Assembly (NCBI RefSeq): GCF_003171655.1
Contig: NZ_QFZL01000001.1
Span: 1,098,421 to 1,162,420 of the forward strand
Origin: Stakelama portus
Lineage (GTDB): Bacteria; Pseudomonadota; Alphaproteobacteria; Sphingomonadales; Sphingomonadaceae
Length of the DNA stretch: 64,000 bases
Direction of reading: 5' to 3'
A program made the translations under genes and the position numbers. The stretch's first letter is position 1; every line of letters begins with the position of its first letter. This document shows, one piece after another, positions 52,075 through 60,673 of the stretch. The notes under the pieces were generated by a model, which had not been told where the DNA came from, made no database searches, and saw only the letters and a list, made by a program, of their open reading frames with translations.

Positions 52075-55000
52075 TCAAGCGTCCAGCGGCAAGCTTTGCT
52101 GCCCGGCGGCAAAGCCCGGCTTGTGACGCGCCAGCAGATCGTCGGGCAGCGGGTAAAGCGTCGGCCCGGCGCTGTAGAGCAACGCCGCCTCGATTCGTCG
52201 CCCGGGAAAGATCACCTGCAATGCAGCGACATAGGCCGCCATTTGTCGCAGGTGATAGGGCGGAACTGAGTCCAGCGTCGCCGGTGCGCGGCGTCCGGTC
52301 TTGAAATCGACGACGCGAACCCGGTCCGGCGCAACGACCAGTCGATCGACCGTGCCCGACACCACAACGCCGTCGACGACCGCGGCGATCGGCGCTTCGG
52401 CAAGCGCGTCTGCGGCGAACAACGCCGCGAAAGCCGGATTTTCGATGACGTTCAATGCCGCCGCGACCAGTTCGGCGCGCGCATCGGCATCGCTGACGCC
52501 CCCGGCTCCGGCCAGCCAGCGATCGGCCGCACCCGCGCGGTCGGCCGCGGCAATGCCGGGAAGCCGTTCGAACAGCGCATGAAGCAATCGTCCCCGCTCC
52601 GCCGCAACACGCATCGCCGGCGATGGCGGCGGATCGGATACGCTGTCGTCCCCCAACGAAGACGGTGCCAGCGGACGCGGTGGACGCGCTTCCACCGGCG
52701 CCGGGCGACCCGCCCATTCCGGCAGCGCCGCAGACGCCGGCTCCGCTGCAGCTTCGCGGCGCAGGGTCGGGACGGCTGCCGGGGGCGTAATGCCGCGGAA
52801 TATGCGTTCTCCGTCGCACGCTTCGACTTCGAGCCGGTCGAACGCGCGCGCGGCCACCGCATACCAGCTTTTTTCCGGGGGCACGCCCTTTGCCTGCGGG
52901 CCCAGCGCTCCGGCAATGACCAGCTGCTCCTCCGCCCGCGTGGCGGCGACGTAAAACAGCCGCCAATGTTCCTCCAGCTCGCGCGCATCGCTCGTTTCGA
53001 TGACGCTGTCGAGCGGCCCGCCCCGTTCGGCGGCACGCGGCCGAAACACCGGCAGCTTCACCCGATCGGCCCCGGTATCGACTTCCCAGCCAAGGAAATC
53101 GCGCCGGTTTCGAGTCGGATCGACGGTCGCGTCGGCAAGGATCACCAGCGGCGCCTGAAGCCCTTTCGATCCATGCGCTGTCATCACGCGCACGGCATCG
53201 CCCGGCGCGGTCAGGTCGCGCGCGATATCGACATCCCCGCGATCGAACCAGTCGAGGAAACGCTGAAGCGAGGGTGTCGCCACCTGCTCGAAATCGAGCG
53301 CCGCGTTGAGCAGTTCGTCGATCGGATCGCGCGCCTCTTCGCCAAGCCGCAGCAACAGTTTTTCGCGGCCCTTGAGATCGCCCGAGAGGATTTCCTCAAG
53401 GAAGCGATAGGGCGTCGTCAGATCGGCACGGGCGAGCATCGCGTGCAGAGGCGCGAGCCGCGCCTCGGGCTGCGTTGCGCGCAGATGCCGCCACAGCCGC
53501 CCCCGCTCCCGCACTGCCGCAGCCATCAGTTCGTCCTGGCTCCACCCGATCAGCGGCGAAACCAGCAACGAGGCGAGCGACAGATCGTCTTCGGGCTGAA
53601 GCACGAAACGGATCGCCGCGAGCAGATCCTGCACCGCCAACGGCGCGTTGAGCCGCAACCGGTCGATCCCGGCGACCGGCACGCCCTGCGCATAGAGCCG
53701 CGCGACGATCAACGAAGCAAGCTCGCCGCGCCGCTTGACGAGGATCATGATATCCTCCGGGCGCAGCGGACGCCCCTTGCTTTCCAGCATCGCTCCGGCG
53801 TCGAGCCACTGGCGGATCTGCCGCGCGATATCGCCGGCGAGCTTTCGGGTCGCGTCATCGACCCATTCCTCTTCGTCTTCCTCGCTTCCGCCGGCCACGG
53901 TGCACGGCCAGAGCGTCACCGTGCCCGGCCCCTTCACTTCGCTGGCGTGCGGTTCGGGTTCGCTCAGACTGCCCATCCCCGGCTCGGGCAGGGCCGCGAT
54001 CGCGGCATCGACGAATTCGAGCACCGGGCGCGTCGAACGAAAACTGTGCGTCAGCGAGAGCGTTTCGAGCTCGGGCGCATCGACGTCATATTCGGGCGCA
54101 TTTTCGGCGAGCCGCCGGAAGCGTTCCTGCGCGGCATAGAAGAATTCGGGCGCAGTCCCCTGAAAGCCATAGATCGCCTGTTTATAGTCGCCGACGGTGA
54201 ACAGCGTGCGCACGCCGCTTTCGCGCGTGCCGCGTCCGGTGAAGAATTCGTCGGCAATCGCGGCCACGATCGCCCATTGCCGCGCATTGGTATCCTGTGC
54301 CTCGTCGATCAGCAGGTGCTCGGTCGCCTGATCGAGCTTGAAGCGAACCCATTCGCCCATGCCCGGCGTACCGAGCAACTGCACCGTGGCGCGGATCAGA
54401 TCGTCGAAATCGACCGCGCCGCGCCGCCGCTTGATCCGCGCATAGGCGGCGGCATATTCGCGCCCGGCTTCAAGGCCGGAGGCGAGCAGATCGGCATAGG
54501 CGGCACGCGTGCGCAGCGCGATCAGGCCGGCACAGCGTTCCCCCAGCGCCATCGCCAGCTCCGCATAGCCGGGATCGGCCTCAACCAGCTTTTTGGAATA
54601 GGCGCGCGGCTCGCCTTTGCCGGTGTGGAACACAGTGACGAGATCGGTAAGCGCCGCCGCCCGCTCCTGTGGCGCGGCGGCAAGCCATGCGGCAACGATG
54701 CCGACATGGTTTTCGGCCGTCGCGGTTCCCCATTGCCGATTGGCGGCGATGACCCGGTTCAGCCCCGCACAATCGAACGCATCGTCGCTGCACGCGTCGA
54801 CAATCGCCGACTCGATATCCCCCGTCGGCAGGTCGAGCGCACGGCGCAGAAAGGGTTGAATACCGGTGGGCAGCGCCTCCATCGCATCGGGCGCGCGCGC
54901 GCATTCGCGCAGGAAATCCTCCGCCTTCCCTTCGCCCATGCGCAGGCTTAGCGCACCGACGGCGTCGATCAGCCGGTCGCGCCCTTCCCGCTCGGCGGCG

Positions 55001-55500
55001 ACCAGCATTTCGGCAAGCGCCTCGCGCTGAAGCGCCGCTTCCTCGCGCGCTTCGAGCGGGCGAAAACCGGGCGCAAGCTCTGCTTCGAGCGGAAAGGCCG
55101 CGAGCAATGTCTGGCAAAAGCTGTGGATCGTCTGAATGCGCAAACCACCGCCCGGCGCATCGAGCACACGCGCGAACAGGGTGCGTGCACGCGCCATCAA
55201 TTCGGGGGTAGCGGTTTCGCCCAGCGCGGCCAGATCCATCCGCAGCGCGCTATCGTCCGCGCGCACCCAATGGGCGAGCCGACCGGAAATACGCTCGGCC
55301 ATTTCCGCCGCACCTGCCTTGGTAAAGGTCAGGCACAATATCGCGCCGGGATCGACACCGCGCAGCAACAGGCGGAACACGCGCGCGGCCAGCACCTGCG
55401 TCTTGCCGGTGCCCGCCGACGCAGACAGCCAGATGTTGCGAGCAGGATCGCTCGCCGGGGCCTGATTGCCGCGCAGCGCGGGGAGCGGTTCCTTGCGCAT
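52075..55500 (-). CDS. addA: Double-strand break repair helicase-nuclease AddA
   Basis: With AddB processes double-strand DNA ends for RecA loading. The 1141-aa protein is a UvrD-like helicase with Walker A SASAGTGKTQVLAAR, Walker B LLIDEAQDTNARQW, VGDYKQAIYGFQG, and a motif V region VMTAHGSKGLQAPLVIL. The C-terminal RecB-type nuclease domain has the VDRLVVAPDRVRVVDFKTGR motif. The start ATG at 55500 overlaps the addB stop (TGATG), so translation is coupled; ATG 55518 is a possible alternative. It runs in one strand with addB, murU, amgK, tsaE and divL. Confidence 0.95.
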   Translation of the reverse strand: MRKEPLPALRGNQAPASDPARNIWLSASAGTGKTQVLAARVFRLLLRGVDPGAILCLTFTKAGAAEMAERISGRLAHWVRADDSALRMDLAALGETATPELMARARTLFARVLDAPGGGLRIQTIHSFCQTLLAAFPLEAELAPGFRPLEAREEAALQREALAEMLVAAEREGRDRLIDAVGALSLRMGEGKAEDFLRECARAPDAMEALPTGIQPFLRRALDLPTGDIESAIVDACSDDAFDCAGLNRVIAANRQWGTATAENHVGIVAAWLAAAPQERAAALTDLVTVFHTGKGEPRAYSKKLVEADPGYAELAMALGERCAGLIALRTRAAYADLLASGLEAGREYAAAYARIKRRRGAVDFDDLIRATVQLLGTPGMGEWVRFKLDQATEHLLIDEAQDTNARQWAIVAAIADEFFTGRGTRESGVRTLFTVGDYKQAIYGFQGTAPEFFYAAQERFRRLAENAPEYDVDAPELETLSLTHSFRSTRPVLEFVDAAIAALPEPGMGSLSEPEPHASEVKGPGTVTLWPCTVAGGSEEDEEEWVDDATRKLAGDIARQIRQWLDAGAMLESKGRPLRPEDIMILVKRRGELASLIVARLYAQGVPVAGIDRLRLNAPLAVQDLLAAIRFVLQPEDDLSLASLLVSPLIGWSQDELMAAAVRERGRLWRHLRATQPEARLAPLHAMLARADLTTPYRFLEEILSGDLKGREKLLLRLGEEARDPIDELLNAALDFEQVATPSLQRFLDWFDRGDVDIARDLTAPGDAVRVMTAHGSKGLQAPLVILADATVDPTRNRRDFLGWEVDTGADRVKLPVFRPRAAERGGPLDSVIETSDARELEEHWRLFYVAATRAEEQLVIAGALGPQAKGVPPEKSWYAVAARAFDRLEVEACDGERIFRGITPPAAVPTLRREAAAEPASAALPEWAGRPAPVEARPPRPLAPSSLGDDSVSDPPPSPAMRVAAERGRLLHALFERLPGIAAADRAGAADRWLAGAGGVSDADARAELVAAALNVIENPAFAALFAADALAEAPIAAVVDGVVVSGTVDRLVVAPDRVRVVDFKTGRRAPATLDSVPPYHLRQMAAYVAALQVIFPGRRIEAALLYSAGPTLYPLPDDLLARHKPGFAAGQQSLPLDA

Positions 55501-58451
55501 CAGTCGCGGCCCACCCATTCGTCGCGCCGCATCAGCTGGTCATATTCGGCATAGGGCGCATATTCGGGGTGCAGCTTGGCCGTGAACGGGCGGTCGCCGG
55601 TCAGCCAGTCGCCCGCGACATCGCTGAAATTATCCGCCGCGATGGCGACGAAATCGGCGGTGGGGATGCGGTTCTTCTTGCCCTCCGGATCCACCGGCGT
55701 GGCGATATAGCCGAACTGATCCTTCGCCTTTGCCAGCGACCAATATTCGAACGCAGTCGCGACGCCCGCAATGCCCGCAAAACCGCCGCGCTCAGCAATC
55801 AGGCCGAGCAGCCCGAGTTGAAGGCTGAATCCCGCCTGCACAGCGGCGGCCGAGGGCGGCTTGCCGGTCTTGTAATCGATGATCCCCAGCGTCCCGTCGG
55901 GCATGCGGTCGATCCGGTCATATTTGCCCTTCAGCGTCACACCCGCGATGTCGATGCTGCCTTCCTGCTCGACATCAATCAGCCTGCGCCCCTCGGCGAT
56001 CTTTCGGGTCAGTTCGGCGGCGATCCAGTCGATCGCCTCCATCAGGCGCGGCTGCCACAGCGCGCGCATCATCGGGTGCGTGCGCGCATCGGCGAACATC
56101 GCGCGCGCCCGCACCTGCAATCGGGCCGGATCGCAGCCATCGTGCCGGAACCATTTTTCGAGGACGTCATGCGCCGCCGTGCCGCGCCAGGCCGCACTGG
56201 GATCGGCATCGACCGGATCGAGCGGCAACAGGCGCAGCATCCGCCGCGCGTAAAAGGCATAGGGATCGGCCTTCAGCCGGTCGACTTCGGTGACCGAAAT
56301 CACCTTGGGCCGGTCCTTGGCCGGGGGGCCGGGCTCCGGACGACCGACGGGCCGATAATCGCCCGGCTCGTCCATTGCCGCCAGCCAGGCCTCCAGCTCG
56401 CGGTCGCGGGCCAGCCCGCCCGAAAGCGCCTGCAGCCGCAACCAGAAGCGCGAAGCAATGGTCGGCGCGCTGGCATCGCGGCGCGCGCGGGTCAGCAGTA
56501 CTTCGCGGGCGCCCAGCGCGCCGGCAAAATCATGCGCCGAAAGGCCGATCCGCCGCTCCAGTCCCGGCAGGCCGAGTTCGCTGCGAATCCGCGGCGCCAG
56601 CCAGGGGTCGGGCGCCGGGAGGCCTGGCCAGACACCCTCGTTCAACCCGCCCAGGATCATCATGTCGGCGGTTTGCAACCGCGCTTCGAGCAAGCCGAGA
56701 ATGGCAAGGCGCGGATGGCCACCCTGTGGCGGCCGCACCGCGACTTCGTCCATCAATGTACGCAGCATCGCCGGGATGCTCGCCGGATCGACCAGCGCGG
56801 GACCATCGCCGGCGCGCGCCTCCAGATCGTCGAGGAGATCGGCGGCGGCGCGGCCATCGACCCGGCTCCACAGCGAATCGCCGCCCAGCGCAGTCGCGGT
56901 TTCGCGCAGCGCATCGAGCAGCACGGCAAGCGGTTGTTCGCCACCGCTCCATGCCGTTGCCATCGGTTCGAACACCGGACGCACGTCGCGCCACCAGCGT
57001 TCGGCAACTTCGCGCAGATGCCCGTCGCGCCCCTCCTGCTCGGCAAGGTGCCGGTCGATCCCGGCAAGGCCGGATGCAGGCCGGGGCCCCCGCAGCGCGA
57101 GATCGAGACTGCGCGCCCCCTCCAGCCATTGAAGCCGCGCCTCAGGCTGAACCAGCGGATGTTTGAGCAGCGCCAGCAACGGCAGCGGCGCGAAATCCTG
57201 CGCGGCGGCTTCCGCCAGTTCCAGCAATAATGTGCCCGGCGGCAGCATCGACAGCGGACGACCGGCGGTGTCGTCGACATCGATCTTCCACCGCGCCAGA
57301 TGCGCCGCGACGCGCCCCGCCAGCGCACGATCGGGCGTCACCAGCGCGGCAGTGCGCTCCGGCGTCTCCAGCGCCTCGCGCAGCTTGAGCGCGATCGCCT
57401 GAGCCTCGTCGGCGGGGGTTGCGACTTCGATCGCAGTCACTCTGGGCAATCGACGCTCGGCATCGGGCAACGCATTCCAGCCATGCGTCCGTTCGGGTGG
57501 CGCCATCGCCGACGCGATGGCACGGCTGCGCTGCGCGGGCGCGTCATGCTCGCTCGCGGCGACCCAGCGCGCAAATTCGCCGCGCTGCACGCCCATACGG
57601 TCGAGCAACAGCTTCAGATGATATTGGGGATGGGTTTCGATCGCACGCTTGCGGCGTCCGGTCATCGGATCGGGGGCGTGCGGCCCCAGCATGTCCCACT
57701 CGCCGTCGGAAATGCCAGTGGCGAGCCCGGGCAGGACGACCATCCCGCGCGGCAATTCGCTGACGACGCGCAACAGCCGCGCAATAGCCGGCGCCGATGT
57801 CGTGATCCCCGCCGCGCAGATGAATCCCGGCGGCGGAACCTCGCGCCAGCGTCGCGCCACTCTCCCGATCAGCCGCGCTCGCCGATCCGCCAGGTCGATG
57901 CGGCCAAACCGGGCGAGCTCCTCCGGCCAGCGCGTCAGCACCAGTTCGAACAGCGCCAGCGATCGCTGCCAATGTTCGGACAGCTCTGCGCCGACATCGA
58001 TTTCCCGCAACGCGCGCGGTGCGACTTCCTCGACCAGCAGCTGATCGAGCGTGCGCGCGAGATCGCCGGCCAGCCGGATCGCCTCCCCGGCGTCCGATAC
58101 GCCGCCTGATTCGACGATCAGCCGGGCGAGGATCATCCGGCGCTGCAACGGTGCCACGGCGGGCGGCACCGGTTCGGCATCGTCGGCGGGATCGAAGATC
58201 GTGCCCACGGCCTCATCCAGTTCGGGATCGCCGATCGCCACCAGTCGGGGCAGCAACAACCCCGCTCCGCTTGCGCGCACGAATGCGTCGGAAATCGCGC
58301 GTTTCGCGCGGTTGTTGGGCAACAGCACCAACCCGCGCGCAAGCTGCATCGGATCGCGCCCGAAACGCCGGATCAGACCGGCGGCAAGCGCGTCGGAAAA
58401 GGCCCGGTGCGGCGGAATCGTATAGAGGTGCGGCTTACGCGCTTCGGCCAT
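55500..58451 (-). CDS. addB: Double-strand break repair protein AddB
   Basis: Partner subunit of AddA. The 983-aa protein has an inactivated helicase-like N-terminal part and a C-terminal nuclease domain, visible as GKYDRIDRMPDGTLGIIDYKTGK plus SLQLGLLGLIAERGG. The AddB Fe-S cysteines of Bacillus-type enzymes are not evident, as in alphaproteobacterial AddB. The ATG at 58451 gives MAEARKPHLYTIPPHR. The gene overlaps addA and starts 52 bases after the murU stop. Confidence 0.93.
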   Translation of the reverse strand: MAEARKPHLYTIPPHRAFSDALAAGLIRRFGRDPMQLARGLVLLPNNRAKRAISDAFVRASGAGLLLPRLVAIGDPELDEAVGTIFDPADDAEPVPPAVAPLQRRMILARLIVESGGVSDAGEAIRLAGDLARTLDQLLVEEVAPRALREIDVGAELSEHWQRSLALFELVLTRWPEELARFGRIDLADRRARLIGRVARRWREVPPPGFICAAGITTSAPAIARLLRVVSELPRGMVVLPGLATGISDGEWDMLGPHAPDPMTGRRKRAIETHPQYHLKLLLDRMGVQRGEFARWVAASEHDAPAQRSRAIASAMAPPERTHGWNALPDAERRLPRVTAIEVATPADEAQAIALKLREALETPERTAALVTPDRALAGRVAAHLARWKIDVDDTAGRPLSMLPPGTLLLELAEAAAQDFAPLPLLALLKHPLVQPEARLQWLEGARSLDLALRGPRPASGLAGIDRHLAEQEGRDGHLREVAERWWRDVRPVFEPMATAWSGGEQPLAVLLDALRETATALGGDSLWSRVDGRAAADLLDDLEARAGDGPALVDPASIPAMLRTLMDEVAVRPPQGGHPRLAILGLLEARLQTADMMILGGLNEGVWPGLPAPDPWLAPRIRSELGLPGLERRIGLSAHDFAGALGAREVLLTRARRDASAPTIASRFWLRLQALSGGLARDRELEAWLAAMDEPGDYRPVGRPEPGPPAKDRPKVISVTEVDRLKADPYAFYARRMLRLLPLDPVDADPSAAWRGTAAHDVLEKWFRHDGCDPARLQVRARAMFADARTHPMMRALWQPRLMEAIDWIAAELTRKIAEGRRLIDVEQEGSIDIAGVTLKGKYDRIDRMPDGTLGIIDYKTGKPPSAAAVQAGFSLQLGLLGLIAERGGFAGIAGVATAFEYWSLAKAKDQFGYIATPVDPEGKKNRIPTADFVAIAADNFSDVAGDWLTGDRPFTAKLHPEYAPYAEYDQLMRRDEWVGRD

Positions 58452-58503
58452 AGCGCGTTGTGGCGCCCGGCTGGGGGCAAGGCAAGCGCCCCGCCCGCTT
58501 CGA

Positions 58504-59265
58504 CTACATCTCGGTCAGCGCGCTTTCGGTTTCCTTGATCGCGCGCGGCGTGCCGACATCGAACCACAGCCCCTGATGGACCAGACCCCATGCCCGACCA
58601 GCCTCGATCGCCCGCTCCCAGAAGACATTGGTGGAGAAGGGCCCTTCCGGCCAATCGGCGATCAGGCGCGGCGACAATATCTGCACGCCGGTAAAAACGA
58701 AGGGCGCGAGCCGCCCTGCCTTGCGCCGACCGGTTATCCTGCCATGCGCGTCGATATGGAAATCGCCCTGACCGCGATGGCTGGCCGCCCGCGCAAGCGG
58801 CACGAGCAACAGCAGCGCGTCCATCCGATCATCGTCCCATTGCCGCGCAAGGATGCGGATCGCATCGGTCGGCCCGTCGATCCACAAATTATCGCTGTTG
58901 ACGCAAAGAAACGGCTTGTCGCCCAACGCCTCACGCGCCTGGACCAGCCCGCCGCCGGTTTCCATCAACTGCTTGCGCTCGTCGGAAATCACCAGTTCCA
59001 TGTCGTGCACCCGATTGCGCAGATGCGCCTCGAGTGCGTCGGCCAGATAATGGACGTTCACCACCGCGCGCTTGACGCCGGCCGACCGCAGCCGATCGAA
59101 CACATGGTCGATCAACGGCTTGCCCGCGACTTCGACCAGCGGCTTGGGTCGCGTCGCGGTGAGCGGGCGCATGCGCTTGCCCAGCCCGGCCGCCATCACC
59201 ATTGCGGTTTCGGGCACCACGCCGCCCGGATCGGGACGCAGCGAAAGCGTATGGGCAGTGGTCAT
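58504..59265 (-). CDS. murU: N-acetylmuramate-1-phosphate uridylyltransferase MurU-like
   Basis: A 253-aa nucleotidyltransferase that, with AmgK, rescues MurNAc from peptidoglycan turnover as UDP-MurNAc. The N-terminus has the NTP-transferase signature MVMAAGLGKRMRPLTATRPK and PLVEVAGKPLI, followed by the metal-binding VNSDNLWIDG. Start ATG 59265 overlaps the amgK stop by 4 bases (ATGA). Assignment to murU is based on the coupled amgK gene and the motif; another sugar nucleotide transferase cannot be excluded. Confidence 0.9.
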   Translation of the reverse strand: MTTAHTLSLRPDPGGVVPETAMVMAAGLGKRMRPLTATRPKPLVEVAGKPLIDHVFDRLRSAGVKRAVVNVHYLADALEAHLRNRVHDMELVISDERKQLMETGGGLVQAREALGDKPFLCVNSDNLWIDGPTDAIRILARQWDDDRMDALLLLVPLARAASHRGQGDFHIDAHGRITGRRKAGRLAPFVFTGVQILSPRLIADWPEGPFSTNVFWERAIEAGRAWGLVHQGLWFDVGTPRAIKETESALTEM

Positions 59266-60245
59266 TTGCCGGAAAGCTCCATGGGGTCGCCGCGCAATCG
59301 GGCGGGGATATTCGCTTCGAACCATGCGGCGACCGGCTTGAGCGCCGGGTGCGCCAGATCGCGGTTGAGATAGCGCCAGACACGCGGACACAGCGTCGGG
59401 TAACGCTGTTTGCCGTCGCGCTGCCAAAGCCGGGTAAAGATCCCGACGATCTTGGCATTCCGCTGCGCGCCGAGCACATGATAGGCGATGTCGAATGCGT
59501 CGTCCGCGCCGGTAATCCGGCGATAGCGATCGAGCATCGCCGTTTCCAGATCGGCGGGCACGTCGCGCCGCGCGTCCTGAAGCAGCGAAACCAGATCATA
59601 GGCAGGGTGGCCCGCCAGCGCGTCCTGGAAATCGAGCAGGCCCAGCGTCTCGCTGCCTTCGATCAGCATGATATTCTCGGCGTGATAATCGCGCAGCACC
59701 GTGACCGGCGTCGCGTCGCGAACCGGGGCGAGAACCTGTTCCCATGCCGCGCGATAACCGGCGACATCGGCCTCGATCCCCACTGCCGGGCAATACCATT
59801 CGGTCAGCAAGGCGGCTTCGCGATGATATTCGGCGTCGCTATAGGGGCGCACCGGCGCGGCTTCATGCGCATGCAGCCGGACGAGCAGGTCGACCGCCGC
59901 TTCGTACAGCCGCAACTCGCTTTCCGGTGCGGCATCGACGGTTTCGCGCATGCGCGCGTCGCCGAAATCCTGCAGCAGCACCAGCCCATGGTCGAGATTC
60001 TCGCCCAGAATCTCCGGCGCGGCAAAGCCCTTTCCGGTCAGCCAGCGCGCTATGTCGATGAACGGTCGCGGATCCTCATGCGGGGGCGGCGCATCCATCA
60101 AGATCGCGCTGCGGTCATGGTCGAGGATGCGAAAATAGCGACGAAAGGACGCGTCCCCCGCCAGAGGCAGGATCTGCGCCTGCGCCCATCCGATATCGGA
60201 CAGAAAGGCGGGCGCGGCGGCGGGCGGATTCATATCGATTGCCAT
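59262..60245 (-). CDS. amgK: Anomeric MurNAc/GlcNAc kinase AmgK-like phosphotransferase
   Basis: Phosphorylates the anomeric carbon of MurNAc/GlcNAc from peptidoglycan recycling. The 327-aa protein has an aminoglycoside-phosphotransferase fold: GDASFRRYFRI nucleotide loop, catalytic loop VLRDYHAENIML, and metal-binding GLLDFQDALAGHPAYDL. The ATG at 60245 is preceded by GGAGG and overlaps the end of tsaE by 16 bases. The 4-base overlap with murU on the other side strongly suggests the AmgK-MurU pair, as described in Pseudomonas. It sits between tsaE and murU. Confidence 0.9.
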   Translation of the reverse strand: MAIDMNPPAAAPAFLSDIGWAQAQILPLAGDASFRRYFRILDHDRSAILMDAPPPHEDPRPFIDIARWLTGKGFAAPEILGENLDHGLVLLQDFGDARMRETVDAAPESELRLYEAAVDLLVRLHAHEAAPVRPYSDAEYHREAALLTEWYCPAVGIEADVAGYRAAWEQVLAPVRDATPVTVLRDYHAENIMLIEGSETLGLLDFQDALAGHPAYDLVSLLQDARRDVPADLETAMLDRYRRITGADDAFDIAYHVLGAQRNAKIVGIFTRLWQRDGKQRYPTLCPRVWRYLNRDLAHPALKPVAAWFEANIPARLRGDPMELSGK

Positions 60246-60673
60246 CGCGCCCTCCATGCCTCCGGCACCTGCGCTGTCAAGGACCGCGTGCCATCGGGCA
60301 ACGGCGTTAGCGATAGTTGCAGCGCATCCGCCCATGCCGATGCGTCGAACCGCTCAGGCCATTCGACGACCAGCAGCGAATCATATCGCGCATCGTCGAG
60401 GCCGAGTTCTTCCGCCTCATCAGGGTCTTCGATCCGATACAGATCGACATGGAGTATCGGAAAGCGCACTTCGGGCGGGTCATAGGGCTGGACGATCGCG
60501 AAACTGGGCGACGGCGCTTCGCCCGCCAGCCCGAGCGCGGCGAGCAGGCCGCGCGCGATGCTCGTCTTGCCCGCCCCGAGCGGTCCCGACAGCGTGATGA
60601 CGTCGCCCGGTTGCGCGACGGCGGCAAGTTTGGCGCCGAGCGTGAGCGACGCATCAAGGTCGGTCAGAATCAT
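60230..60673 (-). CDS. tsaE: tRNA threonylcarbamoyladenosine biosynthesis ATPase TsaE
   Basis: A 147-aa P-loop ATPase needed for the t6A modification of ANN-decoding tRNAs, acting with TsaB and TsaD. Walker A is LSGPLGAGKTSIARGLL; the conserved HVDLYRIEDPDEAEELGLDD and VVEWPE segments are clear. Its start overlaps divL by 4 bases (ATGA) and its stop overlaps amgK by 16 bases. tsaB and tsaD are not in the window. Confidence 0.95.
   Translation of the reverse strand: MILTDLDASLTLGAKLAAVAQPGDVITLSGPLGAGKTSIARGLLAALGLAGEAPSPSFAIVQPYDPPEVRFPILHVDLYRIEDPDEAEELGLDDARYDSLLVVEWPERFDASAWADALQLSLTPLPDGTRSLTAQVPEAWRARWQSI

Noticed and set aside
52579..54951. 790-codon plus-strand frame opposite addA
   Set aside because: Shadow of addA in a GC-rich genome; no recognisable domain.
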